Part shown: piece after piece, positions 16,582 through 24,467 of the stretch
Layout of the letters: each line of letters opens with the position of its first letter
Numbering within the stretch: the stretch's first letter is position 1
Assembly (NCBI GenBank): GCA_027335985.1
Contig: DAHWGX010000069.1
Span: 1-28,572, forward strand
Length of the DNA stretch: 28,572 nt
From: Nitrospirota bacterium
GTDB lineage: Bacteria > Nitrospirota_A > Leptospirillia > Leptospirillales > Leptospirillaceae
Direction of reading: 5' to 3'
Notes under the pieces: model-generated
Seen by the model: the letters and a program-made list of their open reading frames with translations, nothing else
Database searches by the model: none
Told to the model about the DNA's origin: nothing
Position numbers and translations under genes: made by a program

Positions 16582-18291
16582 TCACAATATCCCGGTGATC
16601 GTCCCGTCCGGAGAGAGACTGACACGGGAAAAAGCCGGCTCCCTGGGAAGTCCCGGCATCGTCTGTGTCTCCCCTGCAACCGCCAGCAGAAATCCCGCTC
16701 CCGACAGTATCCGGACCTCCCGGACTGGAAATACGAAACCGGTCGGGGCGCCCAGGACAGTCGGATCATGGGAAAGCGAGGCCCATGTTTTGGCGATACA
16801 TACGGGGAATTCTGCGGCCGGAGTTCCGGCGATCCGTTCAAGCTCGGTGAGCGCGCTCCCGGACCAGGAGACCGATGAGGCTCCATAGACCTTCGTTGCC
16901 ACCGTCTCGATCTTCTTTTCGGGAGAATCGGAAAGATCATAAAGGGTTTTCCAGGAAGCTTTTCCTCCCTGTGCGGCGTCAAGAACGGCCTTGGCCAGAC
17001 CTTCCGCCCCCTTTCCTCCCTCGGCAAAGTGAGTCGATACGACGGCTGCGGAAGCTCCGGCCTTCCCGGCCGCCTCGGCAATCGCCGCATGCTCTTCGGA
17101 GCTGTCGCCCTCCAGGCTGTTGATAGCCACCACGACCGGCACTCCAAAAGATCTCAGTATCCCCACATGGCGCTCCATGTTCGGAATTCCAGCCCGGACG
17201 GCTCCCGGGTTCGCCACGAAAAGCTCCGGCGGGAGCGCGCGGCCGGAGCGGACTCTCCCCACCCCTCCATGCATGCGAAGGCCACGGGTGGTCACCACCA
17301 GAACAGCGGCGTCCGGCCCCCGCCCGGAGACGCGACACTTGATGTCGAAGAATTTTTCTCCTCCAAGGTCGGAGCCGAATCCTGCTTCCGTCACCACCAC
17401 ATCCGCGGTTTCAAGAGCCACGAGATCCCCCATCACCGAACTGTTCCCATGGGCAATATTGGCAAAGGGAGATCCATGGATGATGGCGGCCGTTCCCTCC
17501 TGTGTCTGCATGAGATTCGGCCAGAGCGCCTCCCGGAGAAGGGCGGCCATGGCTCCATCGACGCCTAGGTCCGAGGCACGGAGAAGCCTGCCGTCCCGGC
17601 TTCGGCCAAATGTGATGGCCGAGAGGCGAACGGATAGCTCCTCCCATGACCTGGAAAGAGCGAGGATGGCCATGATCTCGCTTGAAACGGCGATTTCAAA
17701 GCGACTTTCCCTTGGAATCCCGAACCCTGGACCTCCCAATCCCACGACAATCCGGCGGAGGGCACGGTCGTTGACATCCACGACACGGCTCCAGCTTACC
17801 GAGAGGGGATCGATCTCGAGGGGATTCCCGTGATAAAGGGAGTTGTCGATCGCCGCGGCCAGAAGATTGTGGGCGGCCCCCACGGCATGAATATCACCCG
17901 TCAGATGGAGGTTCAGGACAGTGGAGGGTTCGATCGTCGAACGCCCTCCTCCGGCTCCTCCGCCCTTAATTCCAAATACGGGTCCCATCGAAGGCTGCCT
18001 CAACGTGACCACTGACCGAAACCCGAGCCTTTCCAGCCCCATGGAAAGGCCGATGGATGTCGTTGTCTTTCCTTCTCCAGCCGGAGTAGGAGTCATGCCG
18101 GAAACCAGAATGTAGAGGGACTTCTTCTTTGTCTCCCGGTTCAGAAACCGCGGGTCGATCTTGCCCCGTCCGGGCCCATAGGGATGATAGTGAGAAGAAG
18201 GGATGCCCAGGTCTCGAGCGATCTCATTAAGATCGCGCAGGGATGGAGCATAAGGAACCAACGGGACATTCTCCATACAAATTCTTGACAT
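16582..18291 (-). CDS. fhs: formate-tetrahydrofolate ligase
   Basis: An enzyme of about 569 residues that makes 10-formyl-THF from formate, THF and ATP for purines, formyl-Met and one-carbon flux. The ATP site TPTPAGEGKTTT is near residue 67, and the segments GIKGGGAGGG, FANIAHGNSS and EAGFGSDLGGEKFFDIKCR are all canonical. The frame is open to 18369, but that start would lie inside the promoter, so 18291 is used. ATG at 18276 is an equally possible start. It is the first gene after a 116-base gap and therefore probably heads the envelope operon. Confidence 0.95.
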   Translation of the reverse strand: MSRICMENVPLVPYAPSLRDLNEIARDLGIPSSHYHPYGPGRGKIDPRFLNRETKKKSLYILVSGMTPTPAGEGKTTTSIGLSMGLERLGFRSVVTLRQPSMGPVFGIKGGGAGGGRSTIEPSTVLNLHLTGDIHAVGAAHNLLAAAIDNSLYHGNPLEIDPLSVSWSRVVDVNDRALRRIVVGLGGPGFGIPRESRFEIAVSSEIMAILALSRSWEELSVRLSAITFGRSRDGRLLRASDLGVDGAMAALLREALWPNLMQTQEGTAAIIHGSPFANIAHGNSSVMGDLVALETADVVVTEAGFGSDLGGEKFFDIKCRVSGRGPDAAVLVVTTRGLRMHGGVGRVRSGRALPPELFVANPGAVRAGIPNMERHVGILRSFGVPVVVAINSLEGDSSEEHAAIAEAAGKAGASAAVVSTHFAEGGKGAEGLAKAVLDAAQGGKASWKTLYDLSDSPEKKIETVATKVYGASSVSWSGSALTELERIAGTPAAEFPVCIAKTWASLSHDPTVLGAPTGFVFPVREVRILSGAGFLLAVAGETQTMPGLPREPAFSRVSLSPDGTITGIL

Positions 18292-18357
18292 TTCAGGACT
18301 AAAAATCAGGCACCCAAAGTTTTGGACGCCATTATTCCCAGAAAACAGTGTCAGGAC

Positions 18358-18386
18358 AGGATATCGCACACAGGGAATTCATTCAA
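18358..18386 (-). promoter_or_regulatory. candidate sigma70-type promoter for the fhs-uppS-cdsA-dxr operon
   Basis: On the minus strand TTGAAT (18386-18381), 17 bases, TATCCT (18363-18358). Each box matches the consensus at 4 of 6 positions with ideal spacing. It lies in the only non-coding gap of over 100 bases between tatC and fhs and would give a leader of about 60 bases. Seen by eye, no test of transcription. Confidence 0.4.
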
Positions 18387-18407
18387 GCAACGTCCCCGGG
18401 AGCAAGA

Positions 18408-19163
18408 TCAGGAGGAGGCAGAAGCCTCCTCCCGCTTCTTCTTTCGCCGACGGGAGGCGGCCCACACGGAGGTGATGATTCCGAATTCGTAAAGGAGCAG
18501 AAGCGGGACAAACATGATCATCATGTTGAGAAAGTCCTGCGTGGGAGAAAGAATCGATGCCAGCACCGCGTTTCCGACGATCGCCCACCGCCGACTTTTA
18601 CGAAAGGTTTGCGGAGCGACAAGTCCTCTGTCAGACAGAAAACCCATGATAACCGGAAGCTCGAAGATCAGCCCGAAGACCAGGAGAAAGCGCCATTCGA
18701 AAGAAATCGTCCGGTCCACCGACATGAAGGCCTGGAGACCCTCTCCTTCTCCAAAGTGAACCAGGAAGGACAGGGCCGCCGGAAGCGCCACCCAAAAGGA
18801 AAAGGCAACGCCCAGCAGGAAAAAGACGGACCCTCCCCCGACCCACAGGAGTATGGACCGGCGCTCATCCCGGTACAGACCGGGAGCGACGAAGGACCAG
18901 GCCTCATACAGGAAGCCCGGGAAGGAAAGGAGAAGCCCCCCGTAAAAGGCGGTCTTGATCGTGATCCAGAAGGCCTCGGTCGGCGTGGTGAACACCAGAG
19001 GCGTCCCTGCAAGTTTTCCCAGAAAGGAGACCATCCTCTCGGAAAAAGGGAAGCTCACGGCAAAACCTAAGCCAAGCCAGACAAGGCCTCTCATGAGCCT
19101 TTTGCGAAGTTCGACCAGATGGTCCATGAACGGGAGGAATCTCCCCTCACCCTCCACGGTCAT
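18408..19163 (-). CDS. tatC: Sec-independent protein translocase subunit TatC
   Basis: A 251-residue inner-membrane protein, the receptor for twin-arginine signal peptides. It carries the N-terminal cytoplasmic segment FMDHLVELRKRL followed by six hydrophobic helices. PTEAFWITIKTAFYGGLLLSFP is the first periplasmic loop and helix. GLIFELPVIM and the later ASILSPTQDFLNMMIM are strongly conserved in TatC. The start at 19163 overlaps the tatB-like stop (ATGA). A longer version from 19211 would overlap that gene further. The C-terminus is short, charged and cytoplasmic. Confidence 0.95.
   Translation of the reverse strand: MTVEGEGRFLPFMDHLVELRKRLMRGLVWLGLGFAVSFPFSERMVSFLGKLAGTPLVFTTPTEAFWITIKTAFYGGLLLSFPGFLYEAWSFVAPGLYRDERRSILLWVGGGSVFFLLGVAFSFWVALPAALSFLVHFGEGEGLQAFMSVDRTISFEWRFLLVFGLIFELPVIMGFLSDRGLVAPQTFRKSRRWAIVGNAVLASILSPTQDFLNMMIMFVPLLLLYEFGIITSVWAASRRRKKKREEASASS
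18411..18432 (-). other. 9-bp hairpin in the last codons of tatC
   Basis: GGAGGAGGC, loop TTCT, GCCTCCTCC directly before the tatC stop. The stem is perfect, but no U run follows. It may protect or end the transcript weakly before the fhs promoter, or it may simply reflect the Glu-Glu-Ala-Ser-Ala-Ser-Ser tail. Confidence 0.3.
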
Positions 19164-19447
19164 TCCGGAAGGGGGTGGCCATCTTCGGGCTCTCCCCCTT
19201 TCTGAAAGCATTGGGGCCTGGGGGCCCAGTTTTCCGGAACAGGGTGGGAAAGAGCGGTAGAGGCGGCATCGGACATCAGCGAATCCCGCACTCCCCTCAT
19301 CTCTTCAAGGACAGGCGTGAAGGCCCGGCGCAAGGCCGTCAGGGTCCTGGCTGTCCGGCGCGCCACTGTCGGCCATTCTGATGGCTTGACAAGGACAAGG
19401 AGGAGCAAAAGGATGAAAAGAAGGTCCGGCAACCCGATTCCAAACAT
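19160..19447 (-). CDS. tatB: TatA/TatB-family twin-arginine translocase protein (TatB-like)
   Basis: A 95-residue protein with one N-terminal membrane helix (MFGIGLPDLLFILLLLLVLV), an amphipathic helix (about 25-50, PTVARRTARTLTALRRAF) and a Pro/Gly-rich tail. The order helix, hinge, amphipathic helix and the tatC overlap support a Tat role. The usual hinge Gly-Pro is Lys-Pro here (VKPSEW) and the polar residue in the first helix is Asp8 rather than Glu. TatA and TatB cannot be told apart surely from one short sequence. TatB is preferred by the long amphipathic part and the tatC neighbour. Confidence 0.8.
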   Translation of the reverse strand: MFGIGLPDLLFILLLLLVLVKPSEWPTVARRTARTLTALRRAFTPVLEEMRGVRDSLMSDAASTALSHPVPENWAPRPQCFQKGGEPEDGHPLPE

Positions 19448-19450
19448 TTT

Positions 19451-19663
19451 TCAGGAATTCTCCCCCATCTTGCTCAGCTGGGCCTCTCCCTGAATGATCT
19501 TTTCCTTGAGATCCCTTTTCTCCCACTTGATACGGTTCATCTCGAGGGTTTCTTCTTCGTTCCAGCGTCCCTTTCGTACGAGATCCGAAAGGCGGTTTTC
19601 CAGACTGTCGTGCCTGGATTTGAGGGAGTCGAGTTCGTGCTGCTTTTTCTTGAGTTCATCCAT
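19451..19663 (-). CDS. small coiled-coil protein, YdcH/DUF465-like
   Basis: A 70-residue, highly charged and wholly helical protein (starts MDELKKKQHELDSLKSRHDS). The pattern 'H..LD/LE.rl......e......K..L/K.DLKE.I' matches the YdcH/DUF465 group of unknown function. SlyX is a less likely alternative. The ATG at 19663 has AGGAG 8 bases upstream, the site itself sitting in the rimI 3' end. It lies 2 bases after rimI and 3 bases before the tatB-like gene. Confidence 0.65.
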   Translation of the reverse strand: MDELKKKQHELDSLKSRHDSLENRLSDLVRKGRWNEEETLEMNRIKWEKRDLKEKIIQGEAQLSKMGENS

Positions 19664-19665
19664 AG

Positions 19666-20208
19666 TCACTTCTCCTGTTGAAGGTTGTTGACAGAGGCGT
19701 CGTTGTCTGAAGGAACCTCCCGAACCATCACTAGGCCGTCTTCGCTCGGGTTCTGGTAATAATTCTTGCGGATGCCCTGCAACTTGAATCCAAGGGAATA
19801 ATAGAGAAAGCGAGCGATCTGGTTCGACTCCCTCACCTCGAGGTAGGCTGCGCGGACACCCGATGCATCCAGGTTTCCGAGAAAGGAGGAAAGGAGCTTT
19901 CGCCCGAATCCACGTCTCCTGTCTGAAGAGCGAATATAGAGGAGATGGATTTCCGCCTCGTAGTCCAGCACCCACCCTCCGACCATCCCGAGGAGTGCCG
20001 CACGGCCCGGATCGTAGAGCCCCTCAAAGCGTCCGAGGCGGCCCGATGCCAGCTCCATCACCAGGGACGGTCCTGCTCCGAAGGCCTGACGGTCCTCGAA
20101 CGGCATCGTCTCGATAAACTTTCCAACGACTTCTGGCCAGAGTCCAGCAGTCAGATCCACCGAGCGGAGCGCGGAGGAGGGCTGACTTTCTGGCATTGCT
20201 TCGCTCAT
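19666..20208 (-). CDS. rimI: GNAT N-acetyltransferase, RimI-like
   Basis: A 180-residue acetyltransferase. The acetyl-CoA loop RRRGFGRKLL is at about 107-116, and LEVRESNQIARFLYYSLGFK followed by GIRKNYY is the RimI signature. RimI acetylates the N-terminus of ribosomal protein S18, and family members sit next to tsaB in many genomes, as here. The first 25 residues are longer than in typical RimI. ATG at 20208 has GGAG about 7 bases upstream. Related GNAT enzymes with other substrates cannot be excluded. Confidence 0.85.
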   Translation of the reverse strand: MSEAMPESQPSSALRSVDLTAGLWPEVVGKFIETMPFEDRQAFGAGPSLVMELASGRLGRFEGLYDPGRAALLGMVGGWVLDYEAEIHLLYIRSSDRRRGFGRKLLSSFLGNLDASGVRAAYLEVRESNQIARFLYYSLGFKLQGIRKNYYQNPSEDGLVMVREVPSDNDASVNNLQQEK

Positions 20209-20268
20209 CTTCGGACTCCCGGTTCCTGTCTGGCAATGGATTAAAAATCGGGGGATAGGATTGGCACT

Positions 20269-20297
20269 ATCTTATCCCGCGGCCGGGAGGGCCGCAA
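20269..20297 (-). promoter_or_regulatory. candidate promoter for rimI with an inverted repeat in the spacer
   Basis: On the minus strand TTGCGG (20297-20292), 17 bases, TAAGAT (20274-20269), in the 107-base tsaB-rimI gap. A perfect inverted repeat GCGGCC...GGCCGC (20279-20295) lies across the spacer and the -35 box. It could be an operator or only a GC-rich hairpin. Confidence 0.4.
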
Positions 20298-20315
20298 GCC
20301 GTTCGCAGGATCTCC

Positions 20316-21011
20316 TCAAGAAATGACCGAATCGCGTCCGTAGAGGAGTCGCGTGTCGTGTGACCGCCCCTCCGGTCGGGCCTTCCAGTTCCGGAAGGCG
20401 AGACGTCCCATCGTCCCGGCTCGGGGAAGATCGTGGACCAGCAAGGGAGATGCAGGATCTGACCTCTGTCCCGAAAGATCCTTTCCAAGATGCACAACCC
20501 CCGGTCCGACAAGGCGCCCCTTGCCAGGGGGAAGGGATTCCAGAATCTTTCCGGGAGAAACCGCCCGCCCCGAAAACTGTTCCCCGGATCCGGAGACGGG
20601 TGCTCCGGGATTGCCCGCTTCAAAAAAGCATGCGTTCACCTCACCGCGCCGGGCGTCGAGGACGACCACCAGAAAATCCTCATCTTTTCCCGCCACGGCA
20701 AACGCCTGCTCGGACAGGACAAGAAAGGGTGAGACCGTCAGATGGGGGATTCCCAAAGCGAAGGCCAGCCCCTTGCAGAAAAGATGTCCGACTCTGATGG
20801 ACGTATAGGTTCCGGGACCGGAGGAGGATGAAAGGAGGGCGATCGACTCTTTCTTTTCGCCGGCCATCCCTAGCAGGGTCTCGAGCCCCCGGACCAGGAT
20901 TTCGGAGGCTCCCCCGGGACGAAAGACCGACAGGCTGGTCAGAATCCGGTCCTTGTCGAGAAGGGCCATCTCCACCACCTCGGTCGAGGTCTCCACCGCG
21001 AGATGGATCAT
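20316..21011 (-). CDS. tsaB: TsaB, tRNA threonylcarbamoyladenosine (t6A) synthesis partner
   Basis: A 231-residue ASKHA-fold protein, non-catalytic partner of TsaD/TsaE in making t6A37 on ANN-reading tRNAs. It starts with MIHLAVETSTEVVEMALL. SSGPGTYTSIRVGHLFCKGLAF is the TsaB hallmark, and ARRGEVNACFF follows. Its ATG overlaps the radA stop (ATGA). The usual partner rimI is next, but after a 107-base gap. Confidence 0.93.
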   Translation of the reverse strand: MIHLAVETSTEVVEMALLDKDRILTSLSVFRPGGASEILVRGLETLLGMAGEKKESIALLSSSSGPGTYTSIRVGHLFCKGLAFALGIPHLTVSPFLVLSEQAFAVAGKDEDFLVVVLDARRGEVNACFFEAGNPGAPVSGSGEQFSGRAVSPGKILESLPPGKGRLVGPGVVHLGKDLSGQRSDPASPLLVHDLPRAGTMGRLAFRNWKARPEGRSHDTRLLYGRDSVIS

Positions 21012-22426
21012 GAAATCGCCTCTTTTTTGCCTCGAATTTTTTCAAGAAAACACATGGCAGTGCGCACATCCGTCACAGGATGGTACTCAAGCCCCTTGGG
21101 CAGCGCGCGGGACTTGCCTGACGGAAGAGGCGGGCCAACCATGCGGCCGAATCCCAGGCGGGCCGCCTCGGCCATTCTGTCGTAAAGCCCTGGGACCCGC
21201 CGGATCTCTCCCGCCAATCCGACCTCCCCCACGACGACCCAGTCCGGGGGAAGGACCAGTTCACGGACATTCGAGACAATGGACATTGCGATTCCCAGAT
21301 CCAGGGCAGTTTCCTCGAGATTCACGCCGCCCACCACATTGAGATAGAGATCCATACCGGAAAGATCAATCCCGACCCTTCTCACCAGCACGGCTGTCAG
21401 GAGCGCGAGACGGGTCGAGCTGACCCCCTGGCTTACCCGACGAGGCATGGGGAGAGAGGTCGAAGCCGCCAGGGCCTGAAGCTCGACGAGGATGGGACGC
21501 GACCCTTCCATTCCGCAGACCACCACCGACCCGGGCCGCCCAGCTTCCCGACCCTCCAGGAAAAAGGCCGAGGGATTCGCGACCTCGGTAAGCCCCGTCT
21601 CCTCCATTTCGAAGATGCCCACCTCCTGGGTCGGTCCGAACCGGTTCTTTGCCGTCCGCAATACCCTGAGAGGCTGTCCCCGCTCCCCCTCCAGATAAAG
21701 AACCGTATCCACAAGATGCTCCAGAACACGTGGACCCGCAATCGTCCCGTCCTTGGTCACATGGCCGATCACAAGCGTGGACACCCGGGAGCGCTTGGCA
21801 AACTCGAGAAGCGTCGCCGCCGTTTCCCGAAGCTGGATCACCGACCCTGCCGACTGGGTCCATTCCGGCAGAAAGACCGTCTGGATCGAATCGACGATGA
21901 GGAGGTCAGGAGACAGCCTTGCCGCCTCCGAAAGAACGAGGGAAAGATCCGTTTCCGGAAGCAGAAAGAGACGCGCCGGGTTCTTTTTCCGGACATCGAG
22001 ACGGTCGAACCGCATCCGGATCTGTTCGGGAGACTCCTCGCCGCATACTATCAGAACCGTCATGTCACGCGCGAGGTGAGACACCATCTGAAGGACGAGA
22101 GTCGATTTTCCGATCCCCGGATCCCCTCCCAGAAGGATGAAGGACCCAGGAACGATTCCCCCTCCCAGAACCCGGTCGAATTCGGAAAGGCCGGTCGACG
22201 TCCGAGGGGTCTCTCCGATGGCGACATCCTGGATCGAGACCGCCGGACTGGAACTCGCCGCCCGGGTTTCCCCTTCCCGGACATAACGGTCGACCCGGCC
22301 TCCGGGGGTTTCCTCAGGGACGAGACCCTCCGGAGCCTCGTGACAGGCGGGACAGAACCCCATCCACTTCGGAGAACGGTAACCGCAGGCCGGGCACCGG
22401 TACGACTCCTGTTCCTTTTTCGCCAA
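21008..22426 (-). CDS. radA: DNA repair protein RadA
   Basis: A 472-residue RecA-like helicase that processes recombination intermediates. The N-terminal zinc finger has Cys11, Cys14, Cys25 and Cys28 (CPACG...CPACH). Walker A GDPGIGKST is at 101-109, the RadA motif KNRFG at 260-264, and the C-terminal Lon-protease-like domain includes GVSSTRLALL and GEVGLAGEIRRV. It starts at TTG with GGAAGGAG about 9 bases upstream. It diverges from panC over a gap of only 26 bases. Confidence 0.96.
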   Translation of the reverse strand: MAKKEQESYRCPACGYRSPKWMGFCPACHEAPEGLVPEETPGGRVDRYVREGETRAASSSPAVSIQDVAIGETPRTSTGLSEFDRVLGGGIVPGSFILLGGDPGIGKSTLVLQMVSHLARDMTVLIVCGEESPEQIRMRFDRLDVRKKNPARLFLLPETDLSLVLSEAARLSPDLLIVDSIQTVFLPEWTQSAGSVIQLRETAATLLEFAKRSRVSTLVIGHVTKDGTIAGPRVLEHLVDTVLYLEGERGQPLRVLRTAKNRFGPTQEVGIFEMEETGLTEVANPSAFFLEGREAGRPGSVVVCGMEGSRPILVELQALAASTSLPMPRRVSQGVSSTRLALLTAVLVRRVGIDLSGMDLYLNVVGGVNLEETALDLGIAMSIVSNVRELVLPPDWVVVGEVGLAGEIRRVPGLYDRMAEAARLGFGRMVGPPLPSGKSRALPKGLEYHPVTDVRTAMCFLEKIRGKKEAIS

Positions 22427-22448
22427 GGCTTGTATCTCCTTCCTGTGT

Positions 22449-22454
22449 TACAAT
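22449..22454 (+). promoter_or_regulatory. candidate -10 box for panC
   Basis: TACAAT matches the sigma70 -10 consensus at 5 of 6 positions. Transcription would begin near 22461. The box overlaps the first possible panC ATG (22453), so that ATG is unlikely to be used if this promoter is real. I see no good -35 box at 17 bases. Confidence 0.35.
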
Positions 22455-22461
22455 GGCAACC

Positions 22462-23322
22462 ATGCGTGTCGCACATTCCTTTTCCGAACTCAGGACCCTG
22501 CTCCCCTCCCCCCGAACACTCCGGACCTGGCTTGTCCCGACGATGGGGGCTCTGCACGAGGGGCATGGGGCTTTGATCGACAGGGCGAAATCAGAGGGGG
22601 ATTTTGTCGCAGTGTCGATCTTCGTGAACCCCCTCCAGTTCGGGCCCGGTGAAGATCTCGACCGATATCCCCGGACACTGGAAGCCGATCTTGCCTTTCT
22701 CGAGCGGAAAGGGGCCGATCTTGTCTTTCTTCCAACCGCCGGAGAAATCGTTGCCGGGAATAGCAGGATTACCGTTTCGTCCGGTCCCGTGGGAAAGCTC
22801 TTCTGCGGGCGCTCGAGGCCCGGCCACTTCGACGGTGTCCTGACCATCGTCCTCAAGCTGTTTCACCTTTTTTCCCCGGAAGGCGCCGTCTTTGGGGAAA
22901 AGGATCGCCAGCAGCTATTTCTGATCCAGTCCATGGTCAGGGATCTCGATATTCCGACCCGGGTGGTGGCCCATCCGACCGTCAGAGAAACCGACGGACT
23001 GGCCCTGAGCTCACGCAACCGATACCTGACTTCAGAAGAGCGCAGCCGTGCCGCCCTCTTTCCGACCCTTCTCGACCAGGCCGCTCGCCTTTGGAGGGAT
23101 CTGCCCGGACATCCCTCTCAAAATCGCCTCGAGGTTTGCGACACGATTTCCCGACGCCTTTCGGAAGGGGGGTTCGTCGTGGATTATGTCGCCATTGCCG
23201 ACCGGGAAACCTTTTTGCCAGTCACAGGTCCCGTCATTCCCGATCAGGCCTTCCTTCTGGCCGCAGTCCACATCGGAAAGACCCGCCTGATCGACAATCG
23301 CGAGCTATCCACCGGTGTATGA
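22462..23322 (+). CDS. panC: pantothenate synthetase
   Basis: A protein of about 286 residues that joins pantoate and beta-alanine with ATP to give pantothenate, the precursor of CoA and of the ACP prosthetic group. Conserved segments are VPTMGALHEGH (with the HxGH site), FVNPLQFGPGEDLDRYPR, FGEKDRQQLFLI and LALSSRNRYL. The start is uncertain: ATG at 22453 and ATG at 22462 both lack a Shine-Dalgarno. The second, MRVAHSF, fits a transcript that starts near 22461. It overlaps rsmI by eight bases. Confidence 0.94.
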   Translation: MRVAHSFSELRTLLPSPRTLRTWLVPTMGALHEGHGALIDRAKSEGDFVAVSIFVNPLQFGPGEDLDRYPRTLEADLAFLERKGADLVFLPTAGEIVAGNSRITVSSGPVGKLFCGRSRPGHFDGVLTIVLKLFHLFSPEGAVFGEKDRQQLFLIQSMVRDLDIPTRVVAHPTVRETDGLALSSRNRYLTSEERSRAALFPTLLDQAARLWRDLPGHPSQNRLEVCDTISRRLSEGGFVVDYVAIADRETFLPVTGPVIPDQAFLLAAVHIGKTRLIDNRELSTGV

Positions 23323-24154
23323 CCATCCTTCGGGAGCCCTCTATCTTGTATCGACTCCGATCGGGAACCTGAAAGATATCACACTCCGGGCCCTCGATGT
23401 CCTGGCAAAGGTCCGCTTTGTCGCTTCCGAGGACACGCGGGTCACGCGTTCCCTCCTCGACCATTACAGAATCGAAACGCCATGCGTTTCCTACCACGAA
23501 CACAACCGGGACGAAAAGATCCCTATCTTTCTTCACAGGATGGAAAAGGGGGAATCGATCGCTCTCGTGTCGGACGCGGGAACACCCCTGATCTCGGATC
23601 CCGGCTCAGCTCTCGTCGCCGAAACGATTGCCCGGGGGCTTCCCGTCCATCCCGTTCCCGGTCCTTCTTCCATTCTGGCCGCCCTCTCCGCCTCTGGGCT
23701 TCTCGAGGACCGCTTCTTTTTCGGAGGCTTCCTCCCCCGGGGAAAGGGAGACCAGGAAAAGCTTCTGAAGGAAACAGGGATCCGGAAGGAAGCCCTTGTT
23801 TTTTTCGAGACACCCCGGAGGATCTGTCGCACGCTCGAGATCATGGAAGAGGTTCTGGGGTCCGAACGCCATGTTTCGGTGGCCCGGGAGATGACGAAGC
23901 TCCACGAAAGTTTTTACAGGGGTCGTCTTTCCGAAGTCAGGGCTCTCGTCGCCCAGGCGCCCCTGTTGGGAGAAATGGTCCTCGTGGTGGAGGGGACTCC
24001 CGAGGATACCGGTTCAAAAGAGGTCCCGATATCGGTTCTGGAGGCACTCAAACAGCTCGATCTTCCCCGCACGGAGAAAGCCCGGTTCCTGTCGAGGGCC
24101 TTCAATATTCCCAGAGAGACCGCCTACCGGCTCGCGGAGAAAGGCCCTCCCTGA
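23315..24154 (+). CDS. rsmI: 16S rRNA 2'-O-methyltransferase RsmI (C1402)
   Basis: A 279-residue SAM-dependent tetrapyrrole-methylase-fold enzyme that methylates the ribose of C1402 in 16S rRNA. LYLVSTPIGNLKDITLRAL is the family signature. ASEDTRVT, VSDAGTPLISDPG and PGPSSILAALSASGL follow in order, with FETPRR and AREMTKLHE later. It starts at GTG and overlaps the panC stop by eight bases, implying coupled expression. Its stop is one base away from the convergent tusA-like stop, without a visible terminator. Confidence 0.95.
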   Translation: MYDHPSGALYLVSTPIGNLKDITLRALDVLAKVRFVASEDTRVTRSLLDHYRIETPCVSYHEHNRDEKIPIFLHRMEKGESIALVSDAGTPLISDPGSALVAETIARGLPVHPVPGPSSILAALSASGLLEDRFFFGGFLPRGKGDQEKLLKETGIRKEALVFFETPRRICRTLEIMEEVLGSERHVSVAREMTKLHESFYRGRLSEVRALVAQAPLLGEMVLVVEGTPEDTGSKEVPISVLEALKQLDLPRTEKARFLSRAFNIPRETAYRLAEKGPP

Positions 24155-24155
24155 A

Positions 24156-24416
24156 TCAGACTTTTTTGACGAGAATTTCGAAAAGGCCGTCCGAACGCTC
24201 GGTCATCCCCAAAAGGACATGGCCTTCCTCCTGGACGGACCGGGGAACGTTGGCGATCGGTTCGCCCGAGTCCAGAATGACGGAGAGTGTCTCTCCCGAC
24301 TCCATTGCTTCAAGCTTCAGCTTTGTCTTGACGAAGTTGAAGGGGCACTTGACCCCCCGAAGGTCGATCGCCGCATCGGGAACGATGGCCGTCTCAAATC
24401 CTTTTTGCTCGCTCAT
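24156..24416 (-). CDS. TusA-like sulfurtransferase-fold protein
   Basis: An 86-residue protein of the TusA/SirA fold. The motif DLRGVKCPFNFVKTKLKLE holds the family Cys-Pro at Cys24-Pro25, and GETLSVILDSGEPIANVPRS follows. TusA itself relays sulfur for tRNA thiouridine. Many paralogues act in sulfur oxidation or are uncharacterised, and the residues after Cys-Pro (Phe-Asn-Phe) differ from the common CPxP. The site AAGGA lies about 8 bases before the ATG. It follows the 423-residue gene by about 50 bases, so the two are likely co-transcribed. Confidence 0.8.
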   Translation of the reverse strand: MSEQKGFETAIVPDAAIDLRGVKCPFNFVKTKLKLEAMESGETLSVILDSGEPIANVPRSVQEEGHVLLGMTERSDGLFEILVKKV

Positions 24417-24467
24417 GTCCTCAATCCTTTCTCGAAATGATTTCGGGGATTCTTCCTGATTTTTTCG

